Shown: positions 51,335 to 62,398, numbered from the stretch's first letter. The stretch is 64,000 nucleotides of DNA from an uncultured Clostridia bacterium (GCA_947623585.1 CANQHA010000001.1:124001-188000); one strand, 5' to 3'. The notes: generated by a model not told the origin, from the sequence alone. Numbers and translations are program-made.

Positions 51335-51631
51335 TCAGAAATTTGCCTCGCTTAACCGCTTTTCCTTTTCGTCCGAGCCGGATTCGGGAAGATAATGCGA
51401 ATCGGTGACCAATATCGCGTCCTTTCCGATGAGCGTTATGTCCTCGAAATTCACCGAAAGGTCGCTGTCTCTTCCCAAAAAGCCGAACAGCTTCGGCCGG
51501 CCGTAAATTATCATCGAGCTGACGCTTGCGGTCTCGCTGTCAAAGCTGATGTCGTCGGCTCTGCCCAAAATAACACCGGTCTTGGTGTCAACTATCTCTT
51601 TTTTTCTGATCTCGGATAAAGTTACCTGCAA
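51335..51631 (-). CDS. YlmC/YmxH family PRC-barrel protein
   Basis: This 98-residue PRC-barrel protein of the sporulation-linked YlmC/YmxH family reads TLSEIRKKEIVDTKTGVIL, then a beta-barrel core with ISFDSETASVSSMII. The function is unknown. The start is TTG 51631 with GGGGGTGATTTT in front; the ATG further up would place the ribosome binding site inside the gene. It is downstream of the Cys-rich unknown gene at 51 bases. Confidence 0.85.
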   Translation of the reverse strand: MQVTLSEIRKKEIVDTKTGVILGRADDISFDSETASVSSMIIYGRPKLFGFLGRDSDLSVNFEDITLIGKDAILVTDSHYLPESGSDEKEKRLSEANF

Positions 51632-51682
51632 AAAATCACCCCCGCCATAATTATATGACAGGGGCGGCAAAAAAATCCCGAA

Positions 51683-52474
51683 TCAATTTGCGCTGTCGCA
51701 GCAGGAATTTGAATTCTGCGAGCAGGCGACGTCCTCAAGGCTCTTGGGATAAAACTCGCTCGTCGGAAAACTGATCCTGTCGAAAAGCTCGCAGGGGCTT
51801 TCGGTCGAAGAGGTGCATTCCTTGGACGGCACCTCATAATCGAACGAGGGTATCATCACGGGGACGCTTCTTGAAAGCGAAACTATTGAGAACATTCCGA
51901 GCGTGACGCAGATCATCTTTCTTGAGGGAACGGTGACCGCAGTCTCGCAGGTAGCGTCGGTGCAGGCGCTGAACGCGGGGATAGTCACGAGCCTGAGACC
52001 CAAAACGATCGGGTCGGCGACGGTGACGCTTGCCCTCGGCGGGTTGTTATAGCAGCAGCCGTTCTGAGATACCGCTCCGTTGTCGTCCGAGCTGAACAGC
52101 TTGGTTCCGCCCTCGCTGCCGTAAAGGATAACCTTTTTGGTGAAGGTCGCGGAGCCGTTCACGATATTTGTCGGGACCGATGCCGAAGCCGAAGAAGAAA
52201 GCTCAACCTCGATGTTAAAGGTGTAAGTAATATCCACCGAATAAAAGCCCTTGTTGAACTGAATGGGCTCGATCGAGAAGTAAGCGCTCGTAACCTCGCA
52301 GCAGCGGGCTTTTGCATAAGCCGCTTCGTTTACAAGCTGATTAGACTCAAAATCGGGAAATACGACCTCTAAATCTTCAAGGCAGTCACGGTCCGAGCAG
52401 CTGTCAAAAATGCGCTCCGCCTGAATCGTTACGGCTTCTTTGAAACCGTAGGGATTGTTAGCAAATTCTGCCAT
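51683..52474 (-). CDS. Conserved Cys-rich protein of unknown function
   Basis: The 263-residue protein has no signal peptide. It begins MAEFANNPYGFKEAVTIQAE and has repeated Cys clusters: DSCSDRDCLEDL, ARCCEV, NGCCYNNP, ACTDATC and a C-terminal ACSQNSNSCC. Its central part looks beta-rich (VDITYTFNIEVELSSSASAS). I have seen similar sequences in many spore-forming Clostridia but know no function; a coat or metal-binding role is a guess. CAGGAGGATCCAT precedes ATG 52474. It lies 94 bases after polC. Confidence 0.7.
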   Translation of the reverse strand: MAEFANNPYGFKEAVTIQAERIFDSCSDRDCLEDLEVVFPDFESNQLVNEAAYAKARCCEVTSAYFSIEPIQFNKGFYSVDITYTFNIEVELSSSASASVPTNIVNGSATFTKKVILYGSEGGTKLFSSDDNGAVSQNGCCYNNPPRASVTVADPIVLGLRLVTIPAFSACTDATCETAVTVPSRKMICVTLGMFSIVSLSRSVPVMIPSFDYEVPSKECTSSTESPCELFDRISFPTSEFYPKSLEDVACSQNSNSCCDSAN

Positions 52475-52568
52475 ATGGATCCTCCTGAATAAGTATTAAA
52501 GTCCGGTGACTTCGATACATAGTATTCAGAAAAATCGAAATTAGTGACAGGCAGCCGCTCGTGAAAAA

Positions 52569-55500
52569 TCAGAAAAGGGTCATCTGCGACGTTTCGGGCA
52601 TATTTCCGAAAGCCCCGAGCGAGGTCAGCTGATCTATCACCGAGCGCGAAACGCCCGATTCGACGGCATATTCCTCGATAGAGACGAACCCGCCCTTTTG
52701 CGCGGCGGCATAAAGCGACTCGGCCGCCTTTTCGCCCACTCCCGAGAGGGATATGAACGGAAGCCTCAGCTTGCCGTCCTCGATCTTATATATCTTTGAA
52801 TGAGACTTGTAAATGTCTATCGGCAAAAATTCATAGCCCCGGCAAAGCATTTCGTTTATAATGAGAAGAGTTTCCATGGTGCCGGTGTCCTTCGCCGAGC
52901 GCTCCTTGCCCATCTGCTTCAGCTCTTCGATCTTATACTGCGTCGCCAGCTTTCCGCGAATGGCGCTTTCGGCGTCGAAATCCTCGCCCCGAACGGTGAA
53001 TATCGCGGCGTAAAATTCGAGCGGATAATAGACCTTGAACCACGCAAGCCTTATCGCGGCGGTGACATATGCCGCGGCATGAGCTTTCGGGAACATATAC
53101 TCGATCTTCATGCAGCTTTCGATGTACCACTCGGGAACGCCGTGGTCGCGCATGGTCTGCTTCATCTCGTCGGTCAGCAGCTTCGGCGCGTTGCCCTTTC
53201 TGACAATCTCCATTATCTTGAACGAAAGCGATTCCTCGACCCCGTGATATATAAGATAGGTCATGATGCTGTCGCGCGTTCCGATGACCTGATCGATGGT
53301 GCAGGTGCCGTTGTTGATGAGATCCCGCGCATTCCCCTGCCAAACGCCTGTTCCGTGAGAAAGCCCAGATATCTGCAAAAGGTCGGCAAAGGTCTTGGGC
53401 TTTGTCTCCATAAGCATATCGCGGGTGTTCGTCGTTCCCATTTCGGGAATCGCAAGGGTGCCGTTTGACCAGCCGAGCTCCTCCTCGGTGACGCCGAGGG
53501 CCTCGGGAGAGGTGAACAGCGAATAGACCTTTTCGTCGCTCATCGGAGTGTCGGTTATCTTTCGGCCGGTCATATCCTCAAGGTATTTATATATGGTCGG
53601 AACATCGTGACCGAGCTCGTCGAGCTTTAAAATGGTATCGTGAAGCGAGTTGAAGTCAAAGTGAGTGGTGATGATGTCGGAATCGGTCTTTTCGGCGGGG
53701 TGCTGGACCGGCGTGAAGTCGTAGACCTCGTATTCCGAGGGTATGACGACCATTCCGCCCGGGTGCTGACCGGTCGTGCGCTTGATGCCGGTGCAGCCCT
53801 TTGTGAGCCTTGCTATCTCGGCGTTGCCGACGGTTTTTCCGCGCTCTTCAAGATATTTCATAACATAGCCGTAAGCCGTTTTATCTGCCACGGTGGAGAT
53901 AGTTCCGGCTTTAAAGACGTTCTCCGCTCCGAAAAGCACCTCGGTGAATTTGTGGGCGCTCGACTGATAGTCGCCCGAGAAGTTGAGGTCGATATCGGGC
54001 GATTTGTCGCCGTGGAAGCCCAAAAACGTCTCGAAAGGTATATCGTGGCCGTCGCGCTTCATGTCGGCTCCGCACTTGGGGCATTTTTTCGGAGGAAGAT
54101 CGAATCCCGAGCCGTATTCGCCCTTGGTGAAGAATTCGCTCTCGTGGCAGTTCGGGCAGACGTAATGAGGCACCAGCGGGTTTACCTCGGAGATGCCGCA
54201 CATCGAAGCGACGAAGCTCGAACCGACGGAACCTCGCGAGCCGACCTGATAGCCGTGCGCTACCGAATCGGCGACAAGGCGCTTTGCGATGACATACAAA
54301 ACCGCAAAGCCGTGCTCGATTATCGAATTCAGCTCCTTTTCGAGCCGGTTGTAAACGATGTCGGGCAGCGGGTCGCCGTAGATTTTTTTTGCGGTGCTCC
54401 AGCATATATCGGTAAGCTCCTCGTCGGCGCCGTCGATGTGCGGGGTGAACGTTCCTTTCGGGAAAGCCCGCAGCTCGGGGTCGGTCATGGAGGCGATGAG
54501 GTTAGAATTCGTCACGACGACCTCATATGCCTTCTCCTCGCCGAGATAGGAAAACTCGTCAAGCATCTCCTTGGTGGTTTTGAGATAAAGCGGCGCCTGA
54601 GTGTCGGAGTCGCTGTACATCACCGAGGTCAGAATGCTTCGGAAAATGCCGTCGTTTTTGTCGAGAAAATGCACGTCCCCGGTCGCGACAACGGGGATCC
54701 CGAGCTCGTCGCCTATCTTGACGATAGTGCGGTTGAGGTCTTTAAGCTGCTCGACCGAGCTTACGCTGCCGTTTCTGAGCATGAACATATTGTTTCCGAG
54801 AGGTTGTATCTCAAGATAGTCGTAAAACCTCGCGATCTCAAGAAGCTCGTCCCAAGGCTTGCCCTGAAAGACCGCTCTGAAAAGCTCTCCGGCTTCGCAC
54901 GCCGAGCCGACGATAAGCCCCTCGCGGTGCTTTATCAGCTCGGATTTCGGTATCCTCGGGTTCTTGTAATAATATTTCAGGTTTGAATACGAGACCAGCT
55001 TGTAAAGGTTTTTCAGGCCGACCTTGTTTTTTGCGATGATGATTTGGTGGAAGGACGGCAGATGATTTATGTCGGTGTTTGCGAGCAAAACGTTGAGGCT
55101 GCCGACGTTGGCGGTTTTATCTCTTTCAAGAAGCCTCTGAGACAAAACGATGAAGATGTTCGCGTTGACCTCGGCGTCGTCGCAGGCGCGGTGATGGTTG
55201 AACGCCCCCAGCCCGAGGGTCTTCGCGACGGCGTCGAGCGTGTGCTTTGCGTTGTTTGGGAGCATCGAGCGGGAAAAAGGCACGGTGTCGATATATGTAA
55301 ACGGAAAAGATTTTTCGCACCTTTCGGCCGCGGCTCGGATAAACGAGGTGTCAAAGCCGGCGTTATGAGCTACGAGCACCGGGGCTTCTCCGCAAAACGC
55401 CATGAACTGTTCAAGCGCTTCTTTTTCTTTGGGAGCGCCCTTTACCATGTCGTCGCGAATTCCGGTAAGCTCGATTATTCGACCCGGGATAGGCTTTTCG

Positions 55501-56885
55501 GGATCGACGAAAATGTTCATTCGGTCAACTATCTCGAAGTCTCTGACCTTTACCGCGCCTATCTCGATTATTTTTTCGGCGGCGGCCGAAAGCCCCGTCG
55601 TTTCAAGGTCGAAAACGACGAATTCTCCGCTTAAAGGTCTCGAATCGGGCCCCACGGTAACGGCGGTCTCGTCGTTGACCTGATAGGCCTCGAGGCCGTA
55701 GATGATTTTGAACTCCCCGCCCTTTTTGCGGATGGAATCGACCTCGTACATCGCGTCGGGGAAGCTCTGCACAACGCCGTGATCGGTTATCGCGAGCGCC
55801 GACATTCCCCAGCCGTAAGCCCTTTTGACGATATCGGTGACCGGCGTTACGCCGTCCATGACCGACATATTGGTGTGGCAGTGAAGCTCGACGCGCTTGA
55901 CCGGAGCGTCATCGACCTGCATTTTTCTCTTGACTATGCTTATATCCCTCGGCTTGAGGTTTATGTCGTTGTCATAGCTGTCAAACTGAATCTCGCCCGA
56001 GACCGCTATCGTCTGACCGACCTTCAAAGCGTCAAGTATTGCCTCGCCCTTGGCTTTCAGCTCGATTATTTTGACCGTCACCGAGCCGCGATGATCGGTT
56101 ATCATTACGGTGATTATAAGCCTCTTGTCGTCTCGGGTCGAGCGCGAATCTATCGAGAAGATATCCCCCACCGCGACGATTTTTCCGCTCTTGTCATTTA
56201 ACTCCGAAAGGTTCGCGGGCGGCTCGTCGGTGCGGATATCCCGCCCCATAACGACGGTCGCCGAGGGCTCGAGCTCGACCTCGGGTATTGAAATCTCGTA
56301 CTCTGCCAAAGCCGGCTGCTCCTGCCCGCGGGGCGAAGAATATGACGGCGGGGGCGGAGGCGGCGGGGTCAGCTTTTCGAGCATTTCGTCGTGAGCCTTA
56401 AAGTGCTCCTCGCTGTCGACCGAGAGGTTTCCGCCGAGCGAGATTTCGACCTTTTTCGAGAAGTGGCTGAAAATTATCTTCGAGAGGGCTTCCTCCATTC
56501 CGGCGCCGCGCAAAAGCGTTACGCCGCCGTTTTTGAGGTCTATCTCCAAAACGTCGCCCGATATCTTAAAGTCGGCGTTATCCAAAAAACCGTTGACCGG
56601 CACCCGCCGTTTAAGCTCGGAAACAAGCGCGGGGACGGCCTCGACGGTGAAAAGCTCAGGCGGGTATTTCGGCACGACGTAAACCTCTCTGAGCGAAAGC
56701 TGGGCGCGAAGCACCTCGGAGAAAGCGCGGATATCCTCGAACGAAACAAGGGACGAAAAATCCACCTCGACAGCAAGCGAAGTCCTGTCTCTCGAGAAAG
56801 CCATGCGGCGGATCACTCCGCTTTTAACGCTTTCGGGCAGCAGGTCCGCATAGGCGTTAAAAAAGCTCAGAACCGTCTTTTCCAA
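52569..56885 (-). CDS. polC: DNA polymerase III PolC-type alpha subunit
   Basis: PolC is the main replicative polymerase of low-GC Gram-positive bacteria. The 1438-residue protein has N-terminal domains, an OB fold (about 230-320), a PHP domain ([17 protein letters not shown]) and an inserted DnaQ-like proofreading exonuclease ([20 protein letters not shown]). Then come the polymerase core with a zinc finger (CPNCHESEF ... CPKCGAD) and [12 protein letters not shown]. The start is TTG 56885 with AAAGGGTGAAAACGG before it. It follows ispG at 19 bases, where Bacillus has proS. Confidence 0.98.
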   Translation of the reverse strand: MEKTVLSFFNAYADLLPESVKSGVIRRMAFSRDRTSLAVEVDFSSLVSFEDIRAFSEVLRAQLSLREVYVVPKYPPELFTVEAVPALVSELKRRVPVNGFLDNADFKISGDVLEIDLKNGGVTLLRGAGMEEALSKIIFSHFSKKVEISLGGNLSVDSEEHFKAHDEMLEKLTPPPPPPPSYSSPRGQEQPALAEYEISIPEVELEPSATVVMGRDIRTDEPPANLSELNDKSGKIVAVGDIFSIDSRSTRDDKRLIITVMITDHRGSVTVKIIELKAKGEAILDALKVGQTIAVSGEIQFDSYDNDINLKPRDISIVKRKMQVDDAPVKRVELHCHTNMSVMDGVTPVTDIVKRAYGWGMSALAITDHGVVQSFPDAMYEVDSIRKKGGEFKIIYGLEAYQVNDETAVTVGPDSRPLSGEFVVFDLETTGLSAAAEKIIEIGAVKVRDFEIVDRMNIFVDPEKPIPGRIIELTGIRDDMVKGAPKEKEALEQFMAFCGEAPVLVAHNAGFDTSFIRAAAERCEKSFPFTYIDTVPFSRSMLPNNAKHTLDAVAKTLGLGAFNHHRACDDAEVNANIFIVLSQRLLERDKTANVGSLNVLLANTDINHLPSFHQIIIAKNKVGLKNLYKLVSYSNLKYYYKNPRIPKSELIKHREGLIVGSACEAGELFRAVFQGKPWDELLEIARFYDYLEIQPLGNNMFMLRNGSVSSVEQLKDLNRTIVKIGDELGIPVVATGDVHFLDKNDGIFRSILTSVMYSDSDTQAPLYLKTTKEMLDEFSYLGEEKAYEVVVTNSNLIASMTDPELRAFPKGTFTPHIDGADEELTDICWSTAKKIYGDPLPDIVYNRLEKELNSIIEHGFAVLYVIAKRLVADSVAHGYQVGSRGSVGSSFVASMCGISEVNPLVPHYVCPNCHESEFFTKGEYGSGFDLPPKKCPKCGADMKRDGHDIPFETFLGFHGDKSPDIDLNFSGDYQSSAHKFTEVLFGAENVFKAGTISTVADKTAYGYVMKYLEERGKTVGNAEIARLTKGCTGIKRTTGQHPGGMVVIPSEYEVYDFTPVQHPAEKTDSDIITTHFDFNSLHDTILKLDELGHDVPTIYKYLEDMTGRKITDTPMSDEKVYSLFTSPEALGVTEEELGWSNGTLAIPEMGTTNTRDMLMETKPKTFADLLQISGLSHGTGVWQGNARDLINNGTCTIDQVIGTRDSIMTYLIYHGVEESLSFKIMEIVRKGNAPKLLTDEMKQTMRDHGVPEWYIESCMKIEYMFPKAHAAAYVTAAIRLAWFKVYYPLEFYAAIFTVRGEDFDAESAIRGKLATQYKIEELKQMGKERSAKDTGTMETLLIINEMLCRGYEFLPIDIYKSHSKIYKIEDGKLRLPFISLSGVGEKAAESLYAAAQKGGFVSIEEYAVESGVSRSVIDQLTSLGAFGNMPETSQMTLF

Positions 56886-56904
56886 CCGTTTTCACCCTTT
56901 CCGC

Positions 56905-57942
56905 TCAAAGTTTTTCTATCTCGTCAAGAAGCGCCGTCAAAGCGTCGCTCTCGGGGAATTTTCCCAAAATTTTGTCCTTTTTGAAGATGACCGCGCAGCC
57001 GTCCCCTCCCGCAAGGCCGATATCGGCTTCTCTGGCCTCTCCGGGTCCGTTTACGACGCAGCCCATGACCGCGACGGTGATGTTTTTGTCTATCCCCTTA
57101 ACGGCTTTTTCGACCTTCTCGGCAAGCCCGATTAGGTCTATACGCGTTCTGCCGCAGGTCGGGCAGGAGACTATTTTAACGCCGCCGGTCTTTCCTATCG
57201 CCCGAAGAATATCATAACCCGCCTCGACCTCGCGCAGGGGGTCGTCGGTCAAAGATACCCTTATCGTTTCGCCGATACCGTCGCAGAGAAGCGAGCCTAT
57301 CCCTATTGCGGATTTGATCAAACCGGCTTTATATGTACCCGCCTCGGTGACGCCGAGGTGCAAGGGATAGCTTGTCATCTCGCTTATAAGGCGGTATGCC
57401 GAGATGGTTCTCATAACGTCGGAGGATTTCAGCGAAACGACGATATCGTCAAAATCGCAGCGCTCGAGCTCTTTTATCTCGTTCATGGCGCTTTCGCACA
57501 GCGCCTCGGCGGTCGGCGAGCCGTATTTTTCAAGCAAACTCTTTTCAAGCGAGCCGGAATTTACGCCTATCCTTATGGGTATTCCCCTTTTGCGGCACTC
57601 GTCGGCAACCGCCTTGACGCGCTCTCGCGAGCCGATGTTGCCGGGATTTATCCTTATCTTGTCTATGCCGCGCTCCGCTGCTCCCAAAGCAAGACGGTAA
57701 TCAAAGTGGATATCCGCCACCAAGGGAACGGATATCTCGTTTTTTATCGCGGGTATAAGCTCGAGCGCCCTTTTGTCGGGCACCGAGACCCTGATTATCT
57801 CGCAGCCGGCTTTTTCAAGGGCTTTCGCCTGAGAAACGTTGCCCGAAACGTCGGTCGAAACGACGTTCAGCATCGACTGAACATATATGTGCGAGCCGTC
57901 AAGCGTAAAGTCTTTCAGCTTTACAGGTTTTACCTTGCGCAT
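56905..57942 (-). CDS. ispG: 4-hydroxy-3-methylbut-2-en-1-yl diphosphate synthase (flavodoxin)
   Basis: IspG is the [4Fe-4S] enzyme of the sixth MEP-pathway step, making HMBPP. The 345-residue protein has YVQSMLNVVSTDVSGN, INPGNIGSRERVKAV, LHLGVTEAGTYKAGLIKSAI and cluster cysteines in VSCPTCGRTRIDL and VMGCVVNGPGEAREAD. It lies with dxr in the same operon, so two MEP steps are together. Confidence 0.97.
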   Translation of the reverse strand: MRKVKPVKLKDFTLDGSHIYVQSMLNVVSTDVSGNVSQAKALEKAGCEIIRVSVPDKRALELIPAIKNEISVPLVADIHFDYRLALGAAERGIDKIRINPGNIGSRERVKAVADECRKRGIPIRIGVNSGSLEKSLLEKYGSPTAEALCESAMNEIKELERCDFDDIVVSLKSSDVMRTISAYRLISEMTSYPLHLGVTEAGTYKAGLIKSAIGIGSLLCDGIGETIRVSLTDDPLREVEAGYDILRAIGKTGGVKIVSCPTCGRTRIDLIGLAEKVEKAVKGIDKNITVAVMGCVVNGPGEAREADIGLAGGDGCAVIFKKDKILGKFPESDALTALLDEIEKL

Positions 57943-57953
57943 AAAATCACACC

Positions 57954-59009
57954 TCAGAAAAGTTTCATGATATCAAGTACCGTGACGACGATCATCAGCC
58001 CGAAAAGAAGCATCAGCCCGACGAAATGTATCATTCCCTCGTGCTCGGCCTTGATGGGCTTGCGGCGGATCATCTCGATTATGATGAAGAAAGCGCGGGC
58101 GCCGTCAAGCGCGGGTATCGGCAAAAGGTTGAATATTCCGACGTTTATCGTTATGAAAACGACGAAGGACATAAGGTCAAGGAGCATCTCTCCGAAAGAG
58201 ACGCCCTTTGCCGTTGAGCCGACGACGTCGCCGATAGCGCCGACGATCCCGACCGGCCCCGAAAGGTCGTTTATCGAAAATCTGCCGCGGATAAGGTCGT
58301 AAAGCGACAGCCAGATCATTCTCGCGACCGAGACGAATTTTCTCGACGAGTAGCTTATGACTGTCAAGGGATTTACCTTTTCACCCATGACGTAAAAATC
58401 AATGACGAGGTTCGAGGTGCCGTCCTCGGATTTTTCGCCGTCGAACTTAACGGCGGGCAGAATCAGCTTTTGGCCGTCTCTTATGACCGTCATTTCAAAG
58501 ATGCGGTCCTCGTCGAGCTGGAACTGATAGGAAATATCGGTGTCGCAAAGAACGCGGAGACCGTTGACCTTAACTATTTTGTCGCCGGCTTCAAGCCCGC
58601 TGACGTGCGAGGGCGAATCCTCGGAGTAAAACCCCGCGACGGTCGTTGTGGTAATTCCGCCGCTGAGCGAGGTCACGACGATGAGGATAACAAAGCCCAA
58701 GATCAGGTTCATGAAAGCGCCCGCGCAGATTATCAAAAGGCGCTGCCACGCGGGTTTTCGGTTAAAGGCGCGAGGGTCGTGCGACTCCTCGTCCTCGCCC
58801 TCCATTGAAACAAAGCCGCCTATCGGCAAAAGCCTCAGCGAATAGGCGGTGTCGCCCTTGGTTTTGCTGAGCAGCTTCGGACCCATTCCTATCGAAAATT
58901 CATTGACTTTTACTCCGCAGGCTTTTGCGACGGCAAAATGCCCCGCCTCGTGTATCATTATTATGATACCGAAAACCAAAATCGCTACGAGAATATAAAC
59001 TAAGGTCAA
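57954..59009 (-). CDS. rseP: RseP family site-2 intramembrane metalloprotease
   Basis: RseP cleaves anti-sigma factors and signal-peptide remnants in the membrane. The 351-residue protein has the zinc motif MIHEAGHFAVAKACG, one PDZ domain (VSGLEAGDKIVKVNGLRV) and NLLPIPALDGARAFF. The start is TTG 59009 with AAAGGAGAATGTGGT before it; the longer frame starts in the ribosome binding site. Its place between dxr and ispG is the conserved one. Confidence 0.95.
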   Translation of the reverse strand: MTLVYILVAILVFGIIIMIHEAGHFAVAKACGVKVNEFSIGMGPKLLSKTKGDTAYSLRLLPIGGFVSMEGEDEESHDPRAFNRKPAWQRLLIICAGAFMNLILGFVILIVVTSLSGGITTTTVAGFYSEDSPSHVSGLEAGDKIVKVNGLRVLCDTDISYQFQLDEDRIFEMTVIRDGQKLILPAVKFDGEKSEDGTSNLVIDFYVMGEKVNPLTVISYSSRKFVSVARMIWLSLYDLIRGRFSINDLSGPVGIVGAIGDVVGSTAKGVSFGEMLLDLMSFVVFITINVGIFNLLPIPALDGARAFFIIIEMIRRKPIKAEHEGMIHFVGLMLLFGLMIVVTVLDIMKLF

Positions 59010-59039
59010 ACCACATTCTCCTTTTTCAAGCAAAAACGC

Positions 59040-60191
59040 TTATTTCAAGCCGTTTTCGTAGGTTTTGCGAACATACTCCGAAGCCTCGGCGACGGCGTCG
59101 TAAACGTCTTCTGGCGAGCGGAGTTCTTTTGAGCCTATATTTTCAAGCGCGCCCTTTACGAGCTCGCCTATCTGCAAAAATTTGATTTTTCCCGAGATGA
59201 AAAGCCCGACCGCGACCTCATCCGCGCCGCTGACGACCGCCGGAGCGGTTCCGCCGAGCGAAGCTGCTTTGAGAGCGGTTTTTATGCAGTCGAACGCCTC
59301 AAAATCGGGCTTATAAAAGCTGAGCGTGCCGTAATCGGCGAGCGAAAGCGGCTTTGTCGGGCTTTCAAGCCTGTCCGGGCAGGTCAGGGCATACTGGATA
59401 GGTATTCGCATATCGGGGACGCCGAGCTGCGCGATGACTGCGCCGTCGCGGAATTCTACCGCCGAATGTATCACGCTTTCGCGGTGGATAACTATTTCTA
59501 TCTCGTCGGCCGAAACGCCGAAAAGCCGCATAGCTTCGATGAATTCAAGGCCCTTGTTCATCAGCGTCGCCGAATCGACGGTGATTTTTTTGCCCATTTT
59601 CCAAGTCGGGTGCGCAAGCGCCTGCTCGACGGTCACGTTCTCAAGCTGAGAGCGGGTCTTTCCGAAAAACGGCCCGCCCGAAGCAGTCAAAAGGATCTTT
59701 CTGAGGTCTTCTCTTTTTGAGCCGCGAAGGCACTGAAAGATTGCGGAATGCTCGCTGTCAACCGGGTAAAGGTTTACGCCTTTACGCTTTGCCGCGCCGG
59801 TGACGATATCTCCGCCGGCGACGAGCGCCTCTTTGTTTGCCAGCGCAACGTCCTTTCCGGCATTTATCGACGCAAGAGTGGGCTTTAAACCGACCGTTCC
59901 GACAACGCCGTTCAAAACAAGCTCGGCACTGTCAAGCTCTGCGGCTTTACAAAGCCCGTCCATGCCGGTAGCTATCTCGGCGCTGTTTCCTATAAGTCTG
60001 TAAAGCTGCTCGGCTTTACTTTCATTGAAAATGCAGACCAGCCTCGGCGAAAATTCCTTTACCTGCTCGGCCAGAAGCGAAACGTTTGAATTTGCCGTAA
60101 GCGCCTCGACCTTTATTCCGTGCGCCCTCGCAACGTCGAGCGCCTGAACGCCGATGGCTCCGGTCGAGCCCAAAACAGATATCCTTTTCAT
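59040..60191 (-). CDS. dxr: 1-deoxy-D-xylulose 5-phosphate reductoisomerase
   Basis: Dxr makes MEP from DXP with NADPH, the committed step of the isoprenoid pathway. The 383-residue product has NADPH motif GSTGAIGVQALDV, substrate motifs ANKEALVAGGDI and VDSEHSAIFQCL, then TASGGPFF and MGKKITVDSATLMNKGLE. It overlaps cdsA by 4 bases. Confidence 0.97.
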   Translation of the reverse strand: MKRISVLGSTGAIGVQALDVARAHGIKVEALTANSNVSLLAEQVKEFSPRLVCIFNESKAEQLYRLIGNSAEIATGMDGLCKAAELDSAELVLNGVVGTVGLKPTLASINAGKDVALANKEALVAGGDIVTGAAKRKGVNLYPVDSEHSAIFQCLRGSKREDLRKILLTASGGPFFGKTRSQLENVTVEQALAHPTWKMGKKITVDSATLMNKGLEFIEAMRLFGVSADEIEIVIHRESVIHSAVEFRDGAVIAQLGVPDMRIPIQYALTCPDRLESPTKPLSLADYGTLSFYKPDFEAFDCIKTALKAASLGGTAPAVVSGADEVAVGLFISGKIKFLQIGELVKGALENIGSKELRSPEDVYDAVAEASEYVRKTYENGLK

Positions 60192-61015
60192 GCAAGCCCT
60201 CCGAACGCAAACATCATGAACGGCGCGATATAGACCATGCTGTCAAACCTGTCCATGGCGCCGCCGTGTCCCGGCATTATCTTGCCGTAGTCCTTGATGC
60301 CGGCGTGCCGCTTGATTAGCGACGCCGAAAGGTCTCCCAAAAGGCCGAGCAGTGCGCATATAACGCCTATCAGCGCGGCCGGAAGCGGAGAAATGAAGTC
60401 GAAAAATCTCCCTGCAATAAGGGCATAGACGAAGAACACCACGGCGTTCGCCGCCATGCCGCCGATAAGCCCCTCGACGGTTTTTTTAGGGCTTATTTCG
60501 GGGCACAGCTTGTGCTTGCCCAAAAATGTCCCCGCAAAATATGCGCCCGAGTCGGCGACCCATGCTCCCATAAAAGCCAAGATGAGATTCAAAACGCCGA
60601 CAGTGCCGTTTCCGGCCTCGATTTTTGAGATAGAATACATACAAAAGCCTATCAAAAGGCAATATGCCAAACCGATGTAATAGCTTCCGATCTCGAGCTG
60701 CTTGTGCCTGAAAAGCAGATAAAACTGACTGATTACAATATATGCAAATATGGCGGCAATATACAACGCCGCGCCGCCGAGCACGCCGCTCTCTAAAAGG
60801 TCGAGGCGGGGTGAAAAGGCCGCCGCCAAGACATGAAGCGAGGCCGCCGCGATGAGAACATAATCGGTCTTCATTTTAAGCGCGCCGAGCATCTCATATA
60901 CCATGAGAAAGCCGACCAAAAACAGCCCGAGCGGGAAAACAAAGGTCGTGTGGAGCCAGAGGACCGCCGCCAAAATCGCGATGCCGACGGCTCCGGAAAT
61001 TATTCTCGTTTTCAT
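60188..61015 (-). CDS. cdsA: Phosphatidate cytidylyltransferase
   Basis: CdsA makes CDP-diacylglycerol, the precursor of phospholipids. The 275-residue protein has about eight membrane helices and the C-terminal signature LLGDLSASLIKRHAGIKDYG followed by GHGGAMDRFDS. It overlaps uppS and dxr by 4 bases each. Confidence 0.95.
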   Translation of the reverse strand: MKTRIISGAVGIAILAAVLWLHTTFVFPLGLFLVGFLMVYEMLGALKMKTDYVLIAAASLHVLAAAFSPRLDLLESGVLGGAALYIAAIFAYIVISQFYLLFRHKQLEIGSYYIGLAYCLLIGFCMYSISKIEAGNGTVGVLNLILAFMGAWVADSGAYFAGTFLGKHKLCPEISPKKTVEGLIGGMAANAVVFFVYALIAGRFFDFISPLPAALIGVICALLGLLGDLSASLIKRHAGIKDYGKIMPGHGGAMDRFDSMVYIAPFMMFAFGGLA

Positions 61016-61731
61016 TTTGCATCTCCGAATCTGCGGTTTCTTGATGAAAAGCTGTCAACCGCTTTCATAAGGTCGCTTTTTGAAAAATCACACCAAAGCG
61101 TATCGGTGAAGTAAAGCTCGGCATAGGATATCTGCCAGATAAGAAAGTTAGATATTCTCAGCTCGCCGCCTGTTCGCACCATCAAATCTACCGGAGGGAT
61201 ATCCTCGGTCTGAAGCAGCTTTTCAAAGGCGGCCTCGTCAAGATCATCGGGCTTCAGAAAGCCCTCGGAAACAAGCTCGGAGGCTTTTTTAGCGGCTCTT
61301 ACGATATCGTCGCGCCCGCCGTAATTTATCGCGAGGGTGACGGTCATGCCGGTGTGGTCGAGGGATTTTTTCTCGGCGTCCGCCATTTTTTTCTGCAAAA
61401 CCTCCGAAAGCCGCTCTCGCCCTCCGATGAACCGAAGCCTTATGTTCTCTTTTTCATAGTTCACAAGGTCGTCGAGATTGTCCTCGAGCAGCTTCATCAG
61501 CGCCGAGACCTCGTCGTCGGAACGCTTCCAGTTTTCGGTCGAAAAGGCATAGAAGGTCGCGTATTTCACCCCGATATCGTCGAGGTCGCGAATGACCCTC
61601 CGCAAAACCTTTGCGCCCTCTTTATGGCCGGCGGTACGCGGAAGCCCGCGCTTTTTCGCCCATCTTCCGTTGCCGTCCATTATAAAAGCTATGTGCTCCG
61701 GCGGCGGGCCGGAAAAATTGTTCGTCTTCAT
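61012..61731 (-). CDS. uppS: Isoprenyl transferase (undecaprenyl diphosphate synthase)
   Basis: UppS builds the C55 carrier for cell-wall synthesis from FPP and IPP. The 239-residue product has HIAFIMDGNGRWAKKRG, YATFYAFSTENWKR and the C-terminal VDLMVRTGGELRISNFLIWQ. ATG 61731 (MKTNNFSG) is preferred over the TTG at 61746 because GGTGATGAG lies before it. It sits with dxr and ispG, its precursor pathway. Confidence 0.96.
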   Translation of the reverse strand: MKTNNFSGPPPEHIAFIMDGNGRWAKKRGLPRTAGHKEGAKVLRRVIRDLDDIGVKYATFYAFSTENWKRSDDEVSALMKLLEDNLDDLVNYEKENIRLRFIGGRERLSEVLQKKMADAEKKSLDHTGMTVTLAINYGGRDDIVRAAKKASELVSEGFLKPDDLDEAAFEKLLQTEDIPPVDLMVRTGGELRISNFLIWQISYAELYFTDTLWCDFSKSDLMKAVDSFSSRNRRFGDAK

Positions 61732-61750
61732 CTCATCACCGTTCAAATGG

Positions 61751-61785
61751 TATAAAATTCGGGAAGCGGGTTCCCGAATTTTATA
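61751..61785. terminator. Strong hairpin between frr and uppS
   Basis: A perfect 15-bp stem (61751-61765 with 61771-61785) has a five-base loop and an A/T-rich outer part. It may partially terminate transcription after frr or stabilise mRNA. No separate uppS promoter was seen. Confidence 0.5.
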
Positions 61786-61809
61786 AATAATATGCTTTTT
61801 CGCCGGCCG

Positions 61810-62364
61810 TCAGACGGTCATGATCTCCTTCTCTTTTGTCGAGACCATGGTATCGACGTTTTCGATATATTTGTCGGTCAGCTTTTGGATATCCTTGTCG
61901 AACAGCTTGACGTCGTCCTCGGTCAGATCGCCGTTTTTCTTCATGTTTTTGATCTTGTCGTTAGAGTCGCGGCGAATAGCTCTGACTGCGACCTTGGCGT
62001 CCTCTCCGAGCTTTTTGATGTCTTTTCCGAGCTCCTTGCGGCGCTCCTCGGTGAGCTGAGGGAAAGCGAGCCTTATTACGGTGCCGTCGTTAGAGGGGTT
62101 GATGCCGAGATCCGACGCCTGAATGGCCTTTTCGATGGCTTTGAGGGAGGATTTGTCCCACGGCTGAATGACGAGCACTCTCGCGTCGGCGACCGAGACC
62201 GCCGCCATCTGCTGAATAGGCGTCTGTGTGCCGTAATAATCGACCGTTATCCTGTCCAAAACCGCAGGGTTTGCGCGTCCGGCGCGAATGGCCGCAAAAT
62301 CTGAGGCGAGCACCTTCAGGGTCTTTTCCATTCTTTCCTTTGCGTTGTCAAGAACATCTTTCAT
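61810..62364 (-). CDS. frr: Ribosome recycling factor
   Basis: RRF splits the post-termination ribosome with EF-G. The 184-residue protein shows the complete family pattern: [65 protein letters not shown] and [27 protein letters not shown] precedes the ATG. It follows pyrH at 34 bases. Confidence 0.98.
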   Translation of the reverse strand: MKDVLDNAKERMEKTLKVLASDFAAIRAGRANPAVLDRITVDYYGTQTPIQQMAAVSVADARVLVIQPWDKSSLKAIEKAIQASDLGINPSNDGTVIRLAFPQLTEERRKELGKDIKKLGEDAKVAVRAIRRDSNDKIKNMKKNGDLTEDDVKLFDKDIQKLTDKYIENVDTMVSTKEKEIMTV

Positions 62365-62398
62365 TTTGATATCTCCTTTCAGAATATTATTTTAAAAG

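Noticed and set aside
52475-52568. Inverted repeat CTGAATA...TATTCAG after polC
   Set aside because: Seven-base arms with a long A/T-rich loop; could be chance and no sporulation promoter spacing fits.
53640-54986. 448-codon plus-strand open frame opposite polC
   Set aside because: Antisense shadow of a gene with strong codon bias; no domain, no ribosome binding site, and polC is certain.
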